A DNA stretch of 33,898 nucleotides from Methanosarcinaceae archaeon. Lineage in GTDB: Archaea; Halobacteriota; Methanosarcinia; Methanosarcinales; Methanosarcinaceae. The notes under the pieces are model-generated. The model had not been told where the DNA came from. It did no database searches and was given only the letters and a program-made list of their open reading frames with translations. Numbering within the stretch: the first letter of the stretch is position 1; every line of letters starts with the position of its first letter. This document shows, in pieces, positions 16,029-24,514 of the stretch. The DNA lies in the NCBI GenBank assembly GCA_016926455.1, contig JAFGOO010000103.1, positions 1 to 33,898 on the forward strand, given 5' to 3'. A program made the translations under genes and the position numbers.

Positions 16029-19000
16029 ATGAAAGCAATTAATTTGATACTGGTCGCAATGCTTTTGATAACCATTGCAGGTACAGCAAGTGCGGAAGAA
16101 AAGAAGTTCAATTCAGTTTCAAGTACTGACTGGAATTTGAACGGCAAGATTTCAGTAGACAAAAATGCCGACCAGACAACATTAAAGTATAACGAAAAAG
16201 CCAAATCAATATCAATTAAATCAAGTGTCCATGAAACTAAGACAGTCAAAATAAAAGGTTCTGATCTTAAGAACCTGTTAGGCACGCAGGGCGGAGTATT
16301 GGGGATAACTCACATTTCGGACGATGGCAAGATTTCGAACTATCTTAAGCTTTATTCGGTGGATGTGGATGGATATGTTTATCTTGATTTAGAGTTCTCC
16401 GAGAATATCATTTCAGGATTCACAGGACACACTGTTTACACCGCTAATAATGTAACAGGCGACACCACTATTAATTTTAGTGAATCTATGGACGTATCAA
16501 GCCTGAATTGCTCGATTACACCCTTCGCAAATTGGCAGAAGTATTTTATTGTTAACATAACGTGTGCGAGTGATTACAACGGCGTGTATGCACTGACCAA
16601 CAGCGAATACACAATGACAGCAGACGAATTTAGTTCTATTGATGTTGATGGCGGCGGTCAGCCAATAATTAATGTCACCTATTCCAATGGCACATCAATA
16701 CCCTTCTATGCGTCAGTTTGGGCAGCAAGGGATAACTATACTTTGTTATTGAATGGTACTTTGCCAAGTGGTACGAACTTATACACGATAAAATATAACA
16801 CCACATCATACGCCACAAGTGCAGGAAACGAGAATAATATCTACAGTAGTACGGTTATATCCCAAAACAAAAGCGTTACAGCAAGTACAGCAGTAGCAGG
16901 ATATGAAGCTGTAAAGGCCAACGATGGGGATACAGCTACAGGATACAAAACTTCAGTTGATCATGCATATTGGGATGTTAACCTTTCAAGTAATTATGTG
17001 GTCGAGGACGTAAACATCTATAAGTTAGATGATGGCACAGGCGTACAATCTTCATTTAGATACGACATAGAATATTGGAACGGCTCTGCTTATGTGGATA
17101 CCTCCGCCGCAGATATGCTTTATGCTGACGGTGGCACAAGTCCGGATATATGGTATAACTATTCTATTACTCCGGTCACTACAAGTATAATTAGGTGGCA
17201 AATGAACTCTGCAACATCTAATTATGCAATGTTCCGAGAGTTGCAGGTTTACGGTTATCCAGTGGACGACTTCACGCCTGTTCTTAACAGTATGGATTCA
17301 TACAATTCTACAGATTCGTTTTATGTCAATGTTTCGGTTACAGGCGACCACAACAACAGCATTTATTCAAGTGGGGAAAACAAGGTTTTCGATTTAATAC
17401 CCACATCCGCAATAGATCATGTAGATATTGACACCAATTCAACCGATATGAGCTATAGCCTTACGTTGTATTGGACAGGCGACACCGTGCTTTATTCTGA
17501 AAGTGTAGATAATGGATATGCTAATATTACGGTTCTGTACACTCCGGCAGAAACCATAACGTCAGGTATCTTCAATGCCACCTATTCATTAATTGACTTT
17601 TCCGAACATGATTATATAGGTAGTTTATCATGCACGGTTGATGGGGCAGATAAAACCGCTTTCGCATCAAGAACTAATGAGGACGTGAACGTTTCAGTTT
17701 CAAACCTTGATACTTCTACACATTACATAAATTTCAGTATACCATTTAACCCGATCCCAGGCTTAAGCAGTCCGGCAGATTCCGCAAGCCTGAACTACAC
17801 ATATCCACCGTTAACCCATGATGTAGTATTGAATTGGACGGCGACCACTGGCATCTATTCGATTAGGGTTTACGAAGGTGCGAGTATTGTCTACCAATCG
17901 TCACCTACTACGAACACCGCCACCGCCACCCTTCCGGCAGGTTCGTATACCTGGAATGTAAGGGGATATGATGATGTGTTTGGGGAGTATTCGAGCTATG
18001 AAACAAGAAGTTTCAGTATTATAGATGAATATAATTACACTGATAACGAGACAGGAGTTCATGGCGTTGTTTATGAATCCCTTGCAGGAGTTGACACAGC
18101 AGTTAATGGGGCTTTGGTTACATGTTACAATGATACCTGGTCAGACGAATTGCTTACAGACGATAATGGTCACTATGAATTTTATAACATCAGCAACGGT
18201 ACATACTATTTGACCGTCACAAAAGACCGTTATAACACACCGCAAACACAAATCGTAACAGTTGTTAGTAGTGAAATGTATTTAAAAAATATATACATTG
18301 AACGTAACACTGGTGAATATTATTCTCGTCATGATGTACAGTTCGTTGTAAGATCATTCACAGGAACTACGTATCCGAATGTTGAAGTTAATGCTTACAT
18401 TGACTCTTCGAATGCATTGATGTATACCGACAGTACCGATAGCAGCGGTTCGGTTGTGTTTGCAGCAATGGATACAGATGTAAAATACAGGCTTACGTTC
18501 ATAAATGAGTCTCAAAATATAGATGAAGAGCAGACACTTTATCCTGTTGACACTTATTATGATATTTTTGTATTTGGTGCATCATTGATTCCAGAGGATA
18601 GAGAAACAGAAGATATTTTGTTTGGTGCCTATGGAAGCACAATAAACCTGACAAGTGGATATATAAATGTTACATATAATGATACATCAGAATCAACAAC
18701 ATTAGCCGAAGTATGGGTTAATTATTCCAGCAATGGTACAAATGTTCAATCTGCAAATTCAACTAATGATACTGATAGCTGGTCATGGGTTGTAGCTGGT
18801 GGGAATGAATCATACATAGTTCATTTCAGGATAAACACCACAGAACTAGATGATCCACTGGATGTAACAAGGACAATATCATTTCATGATGTTGTAACAG
18901 TGGGATTGGGTTATGATTCAGCCTGGAAATATCAATTTACAGCATGTTTTATACTTGTTGCCTTAGCACTATTGGCCAGTAGACAGAATGCAGAGAAGAT

Positions 19001-19157
19001 GGCTGTCATACTCGTGTTGGCAGGTTGGGGATTGGTATCAATCGGCTGGCTTACTGTAGGACTATCAGCAGGCGAGAAACTCACGTTAGGATTAATGATG
19101 TTGTTGGGTACAGTAATCGCCTTCGGTGCCTCGATAAAAGCAGGAGAGGATAGGTAA
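16029..19157 (+). CDS. Large secreted surface protein with C-terminal membrane anchor (spike/adhesin candidate)
   Basis: This protein of about 1042 aa begins with a signal peptide ending in TASA before EEKKF. A beta-rich ectodomain follows with many N-glycosylation sequons. Recognisable parts are a discoidin/F5-8-like domain (about 267-411, AGYEAVKANDGDTATGYKTS to FRELQVYG), a fibronectin-III-like repeat (about 570-665), a carboxypeptidase-regulatory-like domain (about 674-757, GVHGVVYESLAGVD onward), and another immunoglobulin-like fold. Three membrane segments close the protein (about 964-1037). This architecture suits a carbohydrate-binding surface protein or virion spike. A GTG two codons upstream is an alternative start; the ATG fits the signal peptide better. 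It is the first gene of the operon, and the next begins 1 nt after its stop. Confidence 0.82.
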   Translation: MKAINLILVAMLLITIAGTASAEEKKFNSVSSTDWNLNGKISVDKNADQTTLKYNEKAKSISIKSSVHETKTVKIKGSDLKNLLGTQGGVLGITHISDDGKISNYLKLYSVDVDGYVYLDLEFSENIISGFTGHTVYTANNVTGDTTINFSESMDVSSLNCSITPFANWQKYFIVNITCASDYNGVYALTNSEYTMTADEFSSIDVDGGGQPIINVTYSNGTSIPFYASVWAARDNYTLLLNGTLPSGTNLYTIKYNTTSYATSAGNENNIYSSTVISQNKSVTASTAVAGYEAVKANDGDTATGYKTSVDHAYWDVNLSSNYVVEDVNIYKLDDGTGVQSSFRYDIEYWNGSAYVDTSAADMLYADGGTSPDIWYNYSITPVTTSIIRWQMNSATSNYAMFRELQVYGYPVDDFTPVLNSMDSYNSTDSFYVNVSVTGDHNNSIYSSGENKVFDLIPTSAIDHVDIDTNSTDMSYSLTLYWTGDTVLYSESVDNGYANITVLYTPAETITSGIFNATYSLIDFSEHDYIGSLSCTVDGADKTAFASRTNEDVNVSVSNLDTSTHYINFSIPFNPIPGLSSPADSASLNYTYPPLTHDVVLNWTATTGIYSIRVYEGASIVYQSSPTTNTATATLPAGSYTWNVRGYDDVFGEYSSYETRSFSIIDEYNYTDNETGVHGVVYESLAGVDTAVNGALVTCYNDTWSDELLTDDNGHYEFYNISNGTYYLTVTKDRYNTPQTQIVTVVSSEMYLKNIYIERNTGEYYSRHDVQFVVRSFTGTTYPNVEVNAYIDSSNALMYTDSTDSSGSVVFAAMDTDVKYRLTFINESQNIDEEQTLYPVDTYYDIFVFGASLIPEDRETEDILFGAYGSTINLTSGYINVTYNDTSESTTLAEVWVNYSSNGTNVQSANSTNDTDSWSWVVAGGNESYIVHFRINTTELDDPLDVTRTISFHDVVTVGLGYDSAWKYQFTACFILVALALLASRQNAEKMAVILVLAGWGLVSIGWLTVGLSAGEKLTLGLMMLLGTVIAFGASIKAGEDR

Positions 19158-19158
19158 T

Positions 19159-19566
19159 ATGCGAATATACCACATAGCTTTATTTTTCGCATTGATCGGT
19201 GTTCTTACTGGAATGGTAGACTACATCATGATAGATGCAGGTGGGGAAAACTGGTTTGAACAGGAACCTCCTGATATGGAATTGGTAAGTCTAACGTCTG
19301 ATGACATTGACAGCATCCAGTTTGATGAAATGGGTGCAAAAGTAGACGACTCGATGAGCCTGATAAAATATACTAACATATTCTTGAAAGTATTGCAGGG
19401 TGTATTCTTGATCGTCACGATGCTAGATGATTTTCTAGTATACGATGTTGGTGGAGTCAACCTGTTCGCACCAGTGTTGGTTATGTTCCAGGGAGTAATC
19501 TATTTCATTTACATAACAGGTGCAGGACAGTTTATCCTTAACAGGAACATGAAGGGGATGGAGTAA
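19159..19566 (+). CDS. Small membrane protein, 135 aa
   Basis: A hydrophobic N-terminal segment (HIALFFALIGVLTGMVDYIM) is followed by an acidic extracellular or luminal loop (about residues 28-65). Two more hydrophobic segments (VLQGVFLIVTMLDDFLVYDV and FAPVLVMFQGVIYFIYITG) follow. No family is recognised. It starts right after the surface-protein gene and overlaps the next gene by 1 nt, so it belongs to the same translationally coupled set. In position and size it resembles the small integral-membrane proteins that accompany spikes in enveloped archaeal viruses, which is only an analogy. Confidence 0.75.
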   Translation: MRIYHIALFFALIGVLTGMVDYIMIDAGGENWFEQEPPDMELVSLTSDDIDSIQFDEMGAKVDDSMSLIKYTNIFLKVLQGVFLIVTMLDDFLVYDVGGVNLFAPVLVMFQGVIYFIYITGAGQFILNRNMKGME

Positions 19567-19856
19567 TGACTGTATTAGACGACCTGTTCAATGTAACATC
19601 ACCGTTTGACATAGTGACAAATTACTACGATCTTGCGGAGTCAGTCACCAACGGACTATTCACAATGACAGCAATACCGCTAATTTTCTTTGCTAGCTGG
19701 TTACTGACAGGGAAAGTGGTTTTACCAGCCACACTATTCAGTATAATTGGTGGTTTTCTGCTAGCAGTAGCACCATTCGAACTAAAAAAAGTAGCTCTGT
19801 TAATGTTCGTGTTTGGTGTTGGCGGTCTTATATACACATGGTTTAAAGATAGGTGA
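19566..19856 (+). CDS. Small membrane protein, 96 aa
   Basis: An amphipathic N-terminus (about residues 1-28) is followed by three hydrophobic stretches: FTMTAIPLIFFASWLLTG, LPATLFSIIGGFLLAVAP and VALLMFVFGVGGLIYTWF. The C-terminus is short and charged (KDR). The family is not recognised. It is linked by a 1-nt overlap to the preceding gene, with 4 nt separating it from the next. Candidate integral-membrane component of a particle or vesicle. Confidence 0.75.
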   Translation: MTVLDDLFNVTSPFDIVTNYYDLAESVTNGLFTMTAIPLIFFASWLLTGKVVLPATLFSIIGGFLLAVAPFELKKVALLMFVFGVGGLIYTWFKDR

Positions 19857-19860
19857 AATT

Positions 19861-20181
19861 ATGTCAATGAAAATGTTAAAAGATATACATGGTAATGTGG
19901 AGATGATACATCAAACCCTTATAATAGGCATCACTTTAGCAACTTTGTGGATCATAACTCTTGTAGTACCGCCAATATTCCAATTAATTCCAGCACTAGC
20001 AGCAACAATGGATACGGAAGGGCTTTATTATTTCGATGTTGTAGCAAAGTTCAATACTGCAATAAAGGCGTGGTATTTCTTTTTGATATTGTCTACTGCT
20101 GTAAGTTTCGTTCATCTAGGACTACTGGCAATCAAAAAACAGAGATACACAGGGGGCAATGAATATGAGTCTGATTTCTGA
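19861..20181 (+). CDS. Small membrane protein, 106 aa
   Basis: An N-terminal amphipathic helix (KMLKDIHGNVEMIHQTLI) leads into one long hydrophobic segment (IIGITLATLWIITLVVPPIF). A loop of about 30 residues and a second membrane segment (WYFFLILSTAVSFVHLGLLA) follow, then a charged tail. The start at 19861 is preceded by AGGTGAAAT; a longer open frame starting at 19813 would overlap the previous gene by 44 nt and lacks a site. The end overlaps the next gene by 17-23 nt. No family recognised. Confidence 0.75.
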   Translation: MSMKMLKDIHGNVEMIHQTLIIGITLATLWIITLVVPPIFQLIPALAATMDTEGLYYFDVVAKFNTAIKAWYFFLILSTAVSFVHLGLLAIKKQRYTGGNEYESDF

Positions 20182-20452
20182 TGAAAGAGCAGGGCTATTT
20201 GGTCTGTTCCTGTTCTTTGTTCTTATGATATTCGCACTTACAGTGTATGCAGTCGAAAAACCTGTCATTGATGAACTTGATGCAGCATTCGATGACGATT
20301 ATCGTGATGCATACCTGACAACCGAAGGAAAAGAAACCGCAGACATGTTGAAATATATCCTTGAATCGGTTTTCGTGATTGGCGTGTTAATTGCAGGGGT
20401 AATTATGGTTATAAACAGATCAATATACAAAGGACGTGACAGTAATGGCTAA
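20165..20452 (+). CDS. Small membrane protein with two membrane segments, 95 aa
   Basis: Two hydrophobic helices (LFGLFLFFVLMIFALTVYAV and ILESVFVIGVLIAGVIMVIN) enclose an acidic loop of about 40 residues. This hairpin topology is shared by many small virion membrane proteins, including the major proteins of spindle-shaped archaeal viruses, but no sequence relation is claimed. An in-frame ATG at 20159 also exists; 20165 is preferred because AGGGGG lies 8 nt upstream of it and only 2 nt upstream of the other. It overlaps the next gene by 8 nt. Confidence 0.75.
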   Translation: MSLISDERAGLFGLFLFFVLMIFALTVYAVEKPVIDELDAAFDDDYRDAYLTTEGKETADMLKYILESVFVIGVLIAGVIMVINRSIYKGRDSNG

Positions 20453-23057
20453 AAGAGGGGGTGTCGATTACGGACACAATCTAAAAGCCGCACTCCACGC
20501 AGGAGAGAGCGGCAGTTCGAGCAGTTCAAGCGGTTCTAGTTCATCCAACAACAAGGCTCACATGGTTGAGATGACAGAAGCGGAACGTGTTGCAAACCAG
20601 AAGATACTCACAACATCAGAAAGGGAAGCAATACAGGCACAGAAAGACAAAGTAAAAGCGGCAGCAATAGCGGCAGATGCGGAAGCAAACGCAAGATTAC
20701 AATCTGCTGTAGAGTCTGGTCAAGTGGAGAGTGCGAAAGAAGCACTTAGAACAGTGGCAAGAGCCAACGCCAACGCTGCATCGATTGAAAGAGCATATGA
20801 AGCAGGTGCAATGGCAGAACCCACAAACACTTCTATAATACCAGAAAAGGATATGCACTGGACAGAAGCCCAAACATCATCACCGCAACCATCTAATGAG
20901 CCATACACTCCTGAGTTACCTCGTCTCAATGTTCCACCAGGCACAACGAGGGCTAGTTTGGTTCCATCTGTCAATACACAAACCAACTTACCCAAGCCTG
21001 ACATGGGTAAAAAGGCACAACTTGAAGCACAACAGGCACAGACAAGGGCTACTTTGGAATTGCTACGCAGGGAGATCGAATCTGGTAGAACAACTCTTGA
21101 TTCATATCCAATAGAGGACAATCAATTCCAGGGAACCGAAGCGGAATATGCAAGGTACGTTGACGTTCACGCAGAATATGAGAAGGACATAGCAGAATAT
21201 AACAGACTGGTTGACCAGAACAACATACTCAAAAATGATATCAGACGTTCTTCTTATTTCGGTCTTGCTGGAATGCTGGAAGATTCAAACAAGTTCTACG
21301 CTGACAGGTTACCAGATTATGAAACTTTGGTTAAAAAAGCACACTTAGAAACCAATTCAAACAACCGTGTTCTCAATGACCTTAACGCATTTGCAAAAGG
21401 GGCTTATGAACAGGTTGCAGAACACCCCATAGAGACGGTGGGAACTGTTGGATTAGGTCTTGTAACTGCTGGTTCTTTCGCATTAGGCGGTAAAGTGGCC
21501 AGTGGTGTAGTTGGCTCGTCACTAAGTGCAGGAACCAAAAAAACAGCTAGTAATCTCATTGGTTTGGGGTTGGGTTCTCTTTATGTAGGCACTGAATACA
21601 AGGCGATAGCCGCACCAGTTGAAACCGAAGAAGGAGTGAGAGCACCTACAGAAACAGAGATGTTTGAACGTGCTGGCGGTGCAGGAGTTCGAGCAGGTGC
21701 TTTAGTTACTGGATTCAAACTTTACACTAAAACAGGTGGAGAATTACCTTTCAGTATTGCAAGATCGAACAAAGACCAGACACTTCTATTTAAAAAATCA
21801 GATGTGTATATGTCAGAACCTAAACCTGATTTTCTTGAAACACTCCCTTCGACCAGGCTTAGAAACCAAAACACTCCTAGGGTGTTCACTACTGGTGAAG
21901 GGGCATACAAGGATGTGTATCTTGAAATCCCAAAAGGAAAGGAAACGAAGTTTTTGAGAGAATATCCAACAGGCGAGTTCAAGAACATCAGATCGGGAAA
22001 AGAGAGTTTTCTTTCTTTTGAACCTATGGAATCAACTGGAAAACAGAACACTCTTGCTAGCATATCTAAAAAGATTCCGACCAGAGCATACCCTAAACTT
22101 ATGGCTACCAATGGTCGCAAAATGCCTTCAATACCTTCCATTGCTGGCTACAGAGCAGAGAAAAAAATACCCCTTAGAGAAGTATACCTTTCGATGCAAC
22201 GTCTCAAAGACGTGCCTAAAATACCCGAATTTGCGGCATCAAGAACGATAAATACGAAGTCTGAATGGTTGGGATATGAACCACAGAAAACGACTGTTTC
22301 AGAGACGTTTAAACAAAGGAGTTTCGAAGCACGTACAGACATGAGAAGGATGATGCGAGATACAGCCGCAAAGATGGATTATTCTGGATTGGGGCAAGCT
22401 GGAACGCAGCCAAAAACCAAATTGAAGGATAAAACAACAATAAAAACCTTCAATGAGCGGATATATCCGAAAATGGACATTGAACCAATCGGGAATACTC
22501 GTGTTGCTGGTAGAAGGGGAAGTAAGCGATCCGTAGATGATATAATGAAATCTGGATACAAGGATGTGGCCAAGGAAATGCGGATAACTGCAACGCCTAA
22601 GAACATTGGGAAACCGTTGAAGAAACCAGGCAGTAAAGGCAGTATGTTTGGTGCATCATCTTTGTTTGGCAGGTCACCATTCACTGGTAAAATGCCAATG
22701 GCAATGAACGCTATCGGTAAAGCACCATTTAAAGCACCTGGTCAGGAAATATACACTCCAATAATGCCAAAACTTAATCCGTTGGGTTCCAGTAAGAGTT
22801 TACCGTCCACAAAGGCAATGGAATCTACCGCAACGCTGGCAAAGTCATCTACTAAAAATATTAGAGTAGCAGGTATGAAAAGTGGTGTACGTGTACCAAC
22901 ATTACCACCGCTAATATCGTTGAATAGCAACGGTGGCAAAGTAAAACGAAGGAACATACGCACAAAGAAGTATGATTGGTATATTGAAAACCCAATAGCT
23001 TCACCGTTTGCAAGTATAAAAACACCAAAGAAAACTAAAAGGAGTAAAAAGAAATGA
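20445..23057 (+). CDS. Large protein of unknown function with coiled-coil and glycine-rich hydrophobic regions
   Basis: This protein of about 870 aa has a basic N-terminus and a serine-rich stretch (residues about 20-33). An Ala/Glu-rich helical region (about 40-120) probably forms coiled coils, and a further coiled-coil region spans about 185-260. A glycine/alanine-rich hydrophobic segment follows at about 325-385 (VGTVGLGLVTAGSFALGG and related). The second half is basic, rich in Lys, Pro and Met, and ends in a KKTKRSKKK tail. No family is recognised. Its place in a membrane-protein operon, its length and its basic C-terminus would fit an internal, DNA-contacting structural protein, but this is inference. 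The ATG at 20445 is favoured over a GTG three codons upstream. Confidence 0.78.
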   Translation: MAKRGGVDYGHNLKAALHAGESGSSSSSSGSSSSNNKAHMVEMTEAERVANQKILTTSEREAIQAQKDKVKAAAIAADAEANARLQSAVESGQVESAKEALRTVARANANAASIERAYEAGAMAEPTNTSIIPEKDMHWTEAQTSSPQPSNEPYTPELPRLNVPPGTTRASLVPSVNTQTNLPKPDMGKKAQLEAQQAQTRATLELLRREIESGRTTLDSYPIEDNQFQGTEAEYARYVDVHAEYEKDIAEYNRLVDQNNILKNDIRRSSYFGLAGMLEDSNKFYADRLPDYETLVKKAHLETNSNNRVLNDLNAFAKGAYEQVAEHPIETVGTVGLGLVTAGSFALGGKVASGVVGSSLSAGTKKTASNLIGLGLGSLYVGTEYKAIAAPVETEEGVRAPTETEMFERAGGAGVRAGALVTGFKLYTKTGGELPFSIARSNKDQTLLFKKSDVYMSEPKPDFLETLPSTRLRNQNTPRVFTTGEGAYKDVYLEIPKGKETKFLREYPTGEFKNIRSGKESFLSFEPMESTGKQNTLASISKKIPTRAYPKLMATNGRKMPSIPSIAGYRAEKKIPLREVYLSMQRLKDVPKIPEFAASRTINTKSEWLGYEPQKTTVSETFKQRSFEARTDMRRMMRDTAAKMDYSGLGQAGTQPKTKLKDKTTIKTFNERIYPKMDIEPIGNTRVAGRRGSKRSVDDIMKSGYKDVAKEMRITATPKNIGKPLKKPGSKGSMFGASSLFGRSPFTGKMPMAMNAIGKAPFKAPGQEIYTPIMPKLNPLGSSKSLPSTKAMESTATLAKSSTKNIRVAGMKSGVRVPTLPPLISLNSNGGKVKRRNIRTKKYDWYIENPIASPFASIKTPKKTKRSKKK

Positions 23058-23179
23058 ACGGATATGATGTTTTTTTCTTTTTAATTGGGGTTGCATTGTA
23101 TTATATTGGTTCATGGATTGGGAAAAAGTTTGAGAACCGTAAAAAGAACAAGAAACAAGCACAGGAGATGAAACAATGA
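23054..23179 (+). CDS. Tiny single-span membrane protein, 41 aa
   Basis: One hydrophobic helix (YDVFFFLIGVALYYIGSWIG) is followed by a strongly basic tail (KKFENRKKNKKQAQ). The start overlaps the preceding stop as ATGA, and the end overlaps the next gene as ATGA, which strongly suggests real translational coupling. The positive-inside rule puts the tail in the cytoplasm. Function unknown. Confidence 0.65.
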   Translation: MNGYDVFFFLIGVALYYIGSWIGKKFENRKKNKKQAQEMKQ

Positions 23180-23310
23180 CAGTTGTATTACTACCAAACG
23201 ATATTTCATTTCATCTTGAATCAATGGTCATGATAATAGAATTTGTTATAATGTTTGTAGCAACATTGGTCATCGTTGACAAAAAGTCGAAAGCTAAAAA
23301 AAGTTTATAG
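23176..23310 (+). CDS. Tiny single-span membrane protein, 44 aa
   Basis: A membrane helix (MVMIIEFVIMFVATLVIVD) is followed by a short basic tail (KKSKAKKSL). The gene begins within the preceding stop and has a ribosome-binding site CAGGAG about 10 nt upstream. It ends the membrane-protein operon; T-rich runs at 23325-23362 follow as the likely terminator. Confidence 0.65.
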   Translation: MTVVLLPNDISFHLESMVMIIEFVIMFVATLVIVDKKSKAKKSL

Positions 23311-23466
23311 TTTGATAGTAGCTTTCCTTTTTGTGTCATTTTACTTTTTTTATTTTCCTTTTTAGACAATATACGAAAAGATATAAGTACAATACGGTAA
23401 ATAGTATATTGTTTAGTAAGTATACTGGTGTACTGCTTGTACTATGATTGACTGTTAGGTGATGAA
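23311..23466 (+). promoter_or_regulatory. Terminator and promoter region with 9-bp inverted repeat
   Basis: Poly-T tracts at 23325-23362 look like an archaeal terminator. ACAATATAC (23366-23374) and GTATATTGT (23404-23412) form a perfect inverted repeat about 55-100 nt before the next gene, around the TATA-like AAAAGATATAAG. The arrangement suggests a regulated promoter. Confidence 0.5.
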
Positions 23467-24123
23467 ATGGCATATTATAATGAGGCAAAGGTCGAATATC
23501 TTTTAGCCGACAAGTTGCTGGCTAACTTCGGACAGACGGTGAACAGTGTGAGCTTAAGCATACTAACCAATAGAACAATTAACAATACTCGGCACTTTTT
23601 AAACAAAATGTCGCCAACATACTTCATTCCATACGTTGATACAAACAAAACACATGGGTGTCTTTATAAATATCGGGCAAGCACACCGAAGGCAGAACGA
23701 ATTAGAAACGAATTGTGTAAAAGATTATTGACAGGCTCACATTTGAATTTGAAACACGATCCATTTGAAACAAGTTACAGCAACTACAGTAACATGAAAA
23801 TTTTAAAAGGGTTGGATGATTATTTTATTTGGACTATGTTTGATCTTAGAAGTCATATTGAAAAACGTGGTTCCGAATTACAAGAATACTTAGACCAACG
23901 TCATGGAGATACCGATTTTTTCAAATATCTTTTAGATGATGAAAACGCACGCCCATTTGAATTTATAATATTTAACAACAATTGGTACCCACCAGAAAAT
24001 ACAGAATATATCATCGAAGGAATAGAAGCCAGATTAAAAGGCGGATACTACCCTCAGAAGATGCAACTTAAAGCCGCAGCCAAATTGAAAGTTCTAAAAA
24101 TGAAACATGAACAAGAAAATTAA
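23467..24123 (+). CDS. Hypothetical protein, 218 aa
   Basis: This soluble protein has no signal peptide. The N-terminal 50 residues (KVEYLLADKLLANFGQTVNS ... NNTRHFLNKMSPTYFIPY) may form helices like a DNA-binding domain. The middle is rich in aromatic residues, and a basic helical tail (LKAAAKLKVLKMKHEQEN) closes it. No family is recognised. It is transcribed alone, from its own promoter after the terminator of the membrane-protein operon. In temperate elements such a right-end single gene often serves regulation or host interaction, but nothing here proves it. Confidence 0.75.
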   Translation: MAYYNEAKVEYLLADKLLANFGQTVNSVSLSILTNRTINNTRHFLNKMSPTYFIPYVDTNKTHGCLYKYRASTPKAERIRNELCKRLLTGSHLNLKHDPFETSYSNYSNMKILKGLDDYFIWTMFDLRSHIEKRGSELQEYLDQRHGDTDFFKYLLDDENARPFEFIIFNNNWYPPENTEYIIEGIEARLKGGYYPQKMQLKAAAKLKVLKMKHEQEN

Positions 24124-24417
24124 ATATAATAGAAACTTATTTATCTTATTATGACATTTATTGATGTGTTATCAGAAAATATTAAGACCTACCTCCTGGC
24201 ATAATAAAATCCACCATAGGCGTGAAGGTTTTTTGCTCATTCTCTTTCCTTCACGCCACTCCCTATATCGTTTTTAGTGTCACTGCATAGCGGAAATTAA
24301 AATAAAGCGTTTTAAGGCTTTAGACTGTTTACCTATATATTTGTATTAACTCGTGTGTGTTCGTGCCACCACGTGGCTCTGCGTGGCTCTGTGTATCTAG
24401 CAGGTGATTTATGGAAG
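24124..24417. other. Noncoding stretch with a 10-bp hairpin and tandem repeat
   Basis: No gene is supported here. GGCGTGAAGG (24219-24228) and CCTTCACGCC (24248-24257) form a perfect stem around a 19-nt U-rich loop. GTGGCTCTG occurs twice in tandem near 24373-24391, next to a GCCAC/GTGGC dyad. The stem may be a bidirectional terminator between the convergent 218-aa gene and the minus-strand genes, or part of a small RNA. Confidence 0.5.
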
Positions 24418-24507
24418 TCAGCTAAAAGCAGGCGTGCATTTAAGCATTATAATCACACAAATGCAAAAAACGACAAATAAAATACCACAAAACTCTTCGT
24501 AGCTCAT
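24418..24507 (-). CDS. Possible 29-aa membrane peptide
   Basis: A short frame on the minus strand follows the 49-aa AbrB-like gene by 7 nt. The product has a hydrophobic core (FCGILFVVFCICVIIMLKC), so it could be a single-span membrane peptide or a small toxin of the kind paired with AbrB-like antitoxins. Evidence is limited to position and hydrophobicity. Confidence 0.3.
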   Translation of the reverse strand: MSYEEFCGILFVVFCICVIIMLKCTPAFS

Positions 24508-24514
24508 ATTATCA

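Noticed and set aside
16029..23310. Direct assignment to Pleolipoviridae or to spindle-shaped viruses
   Set aside because: Only the general layout is similar. No sequence motif of their spike, NTPase or major virion proteins was recognised.
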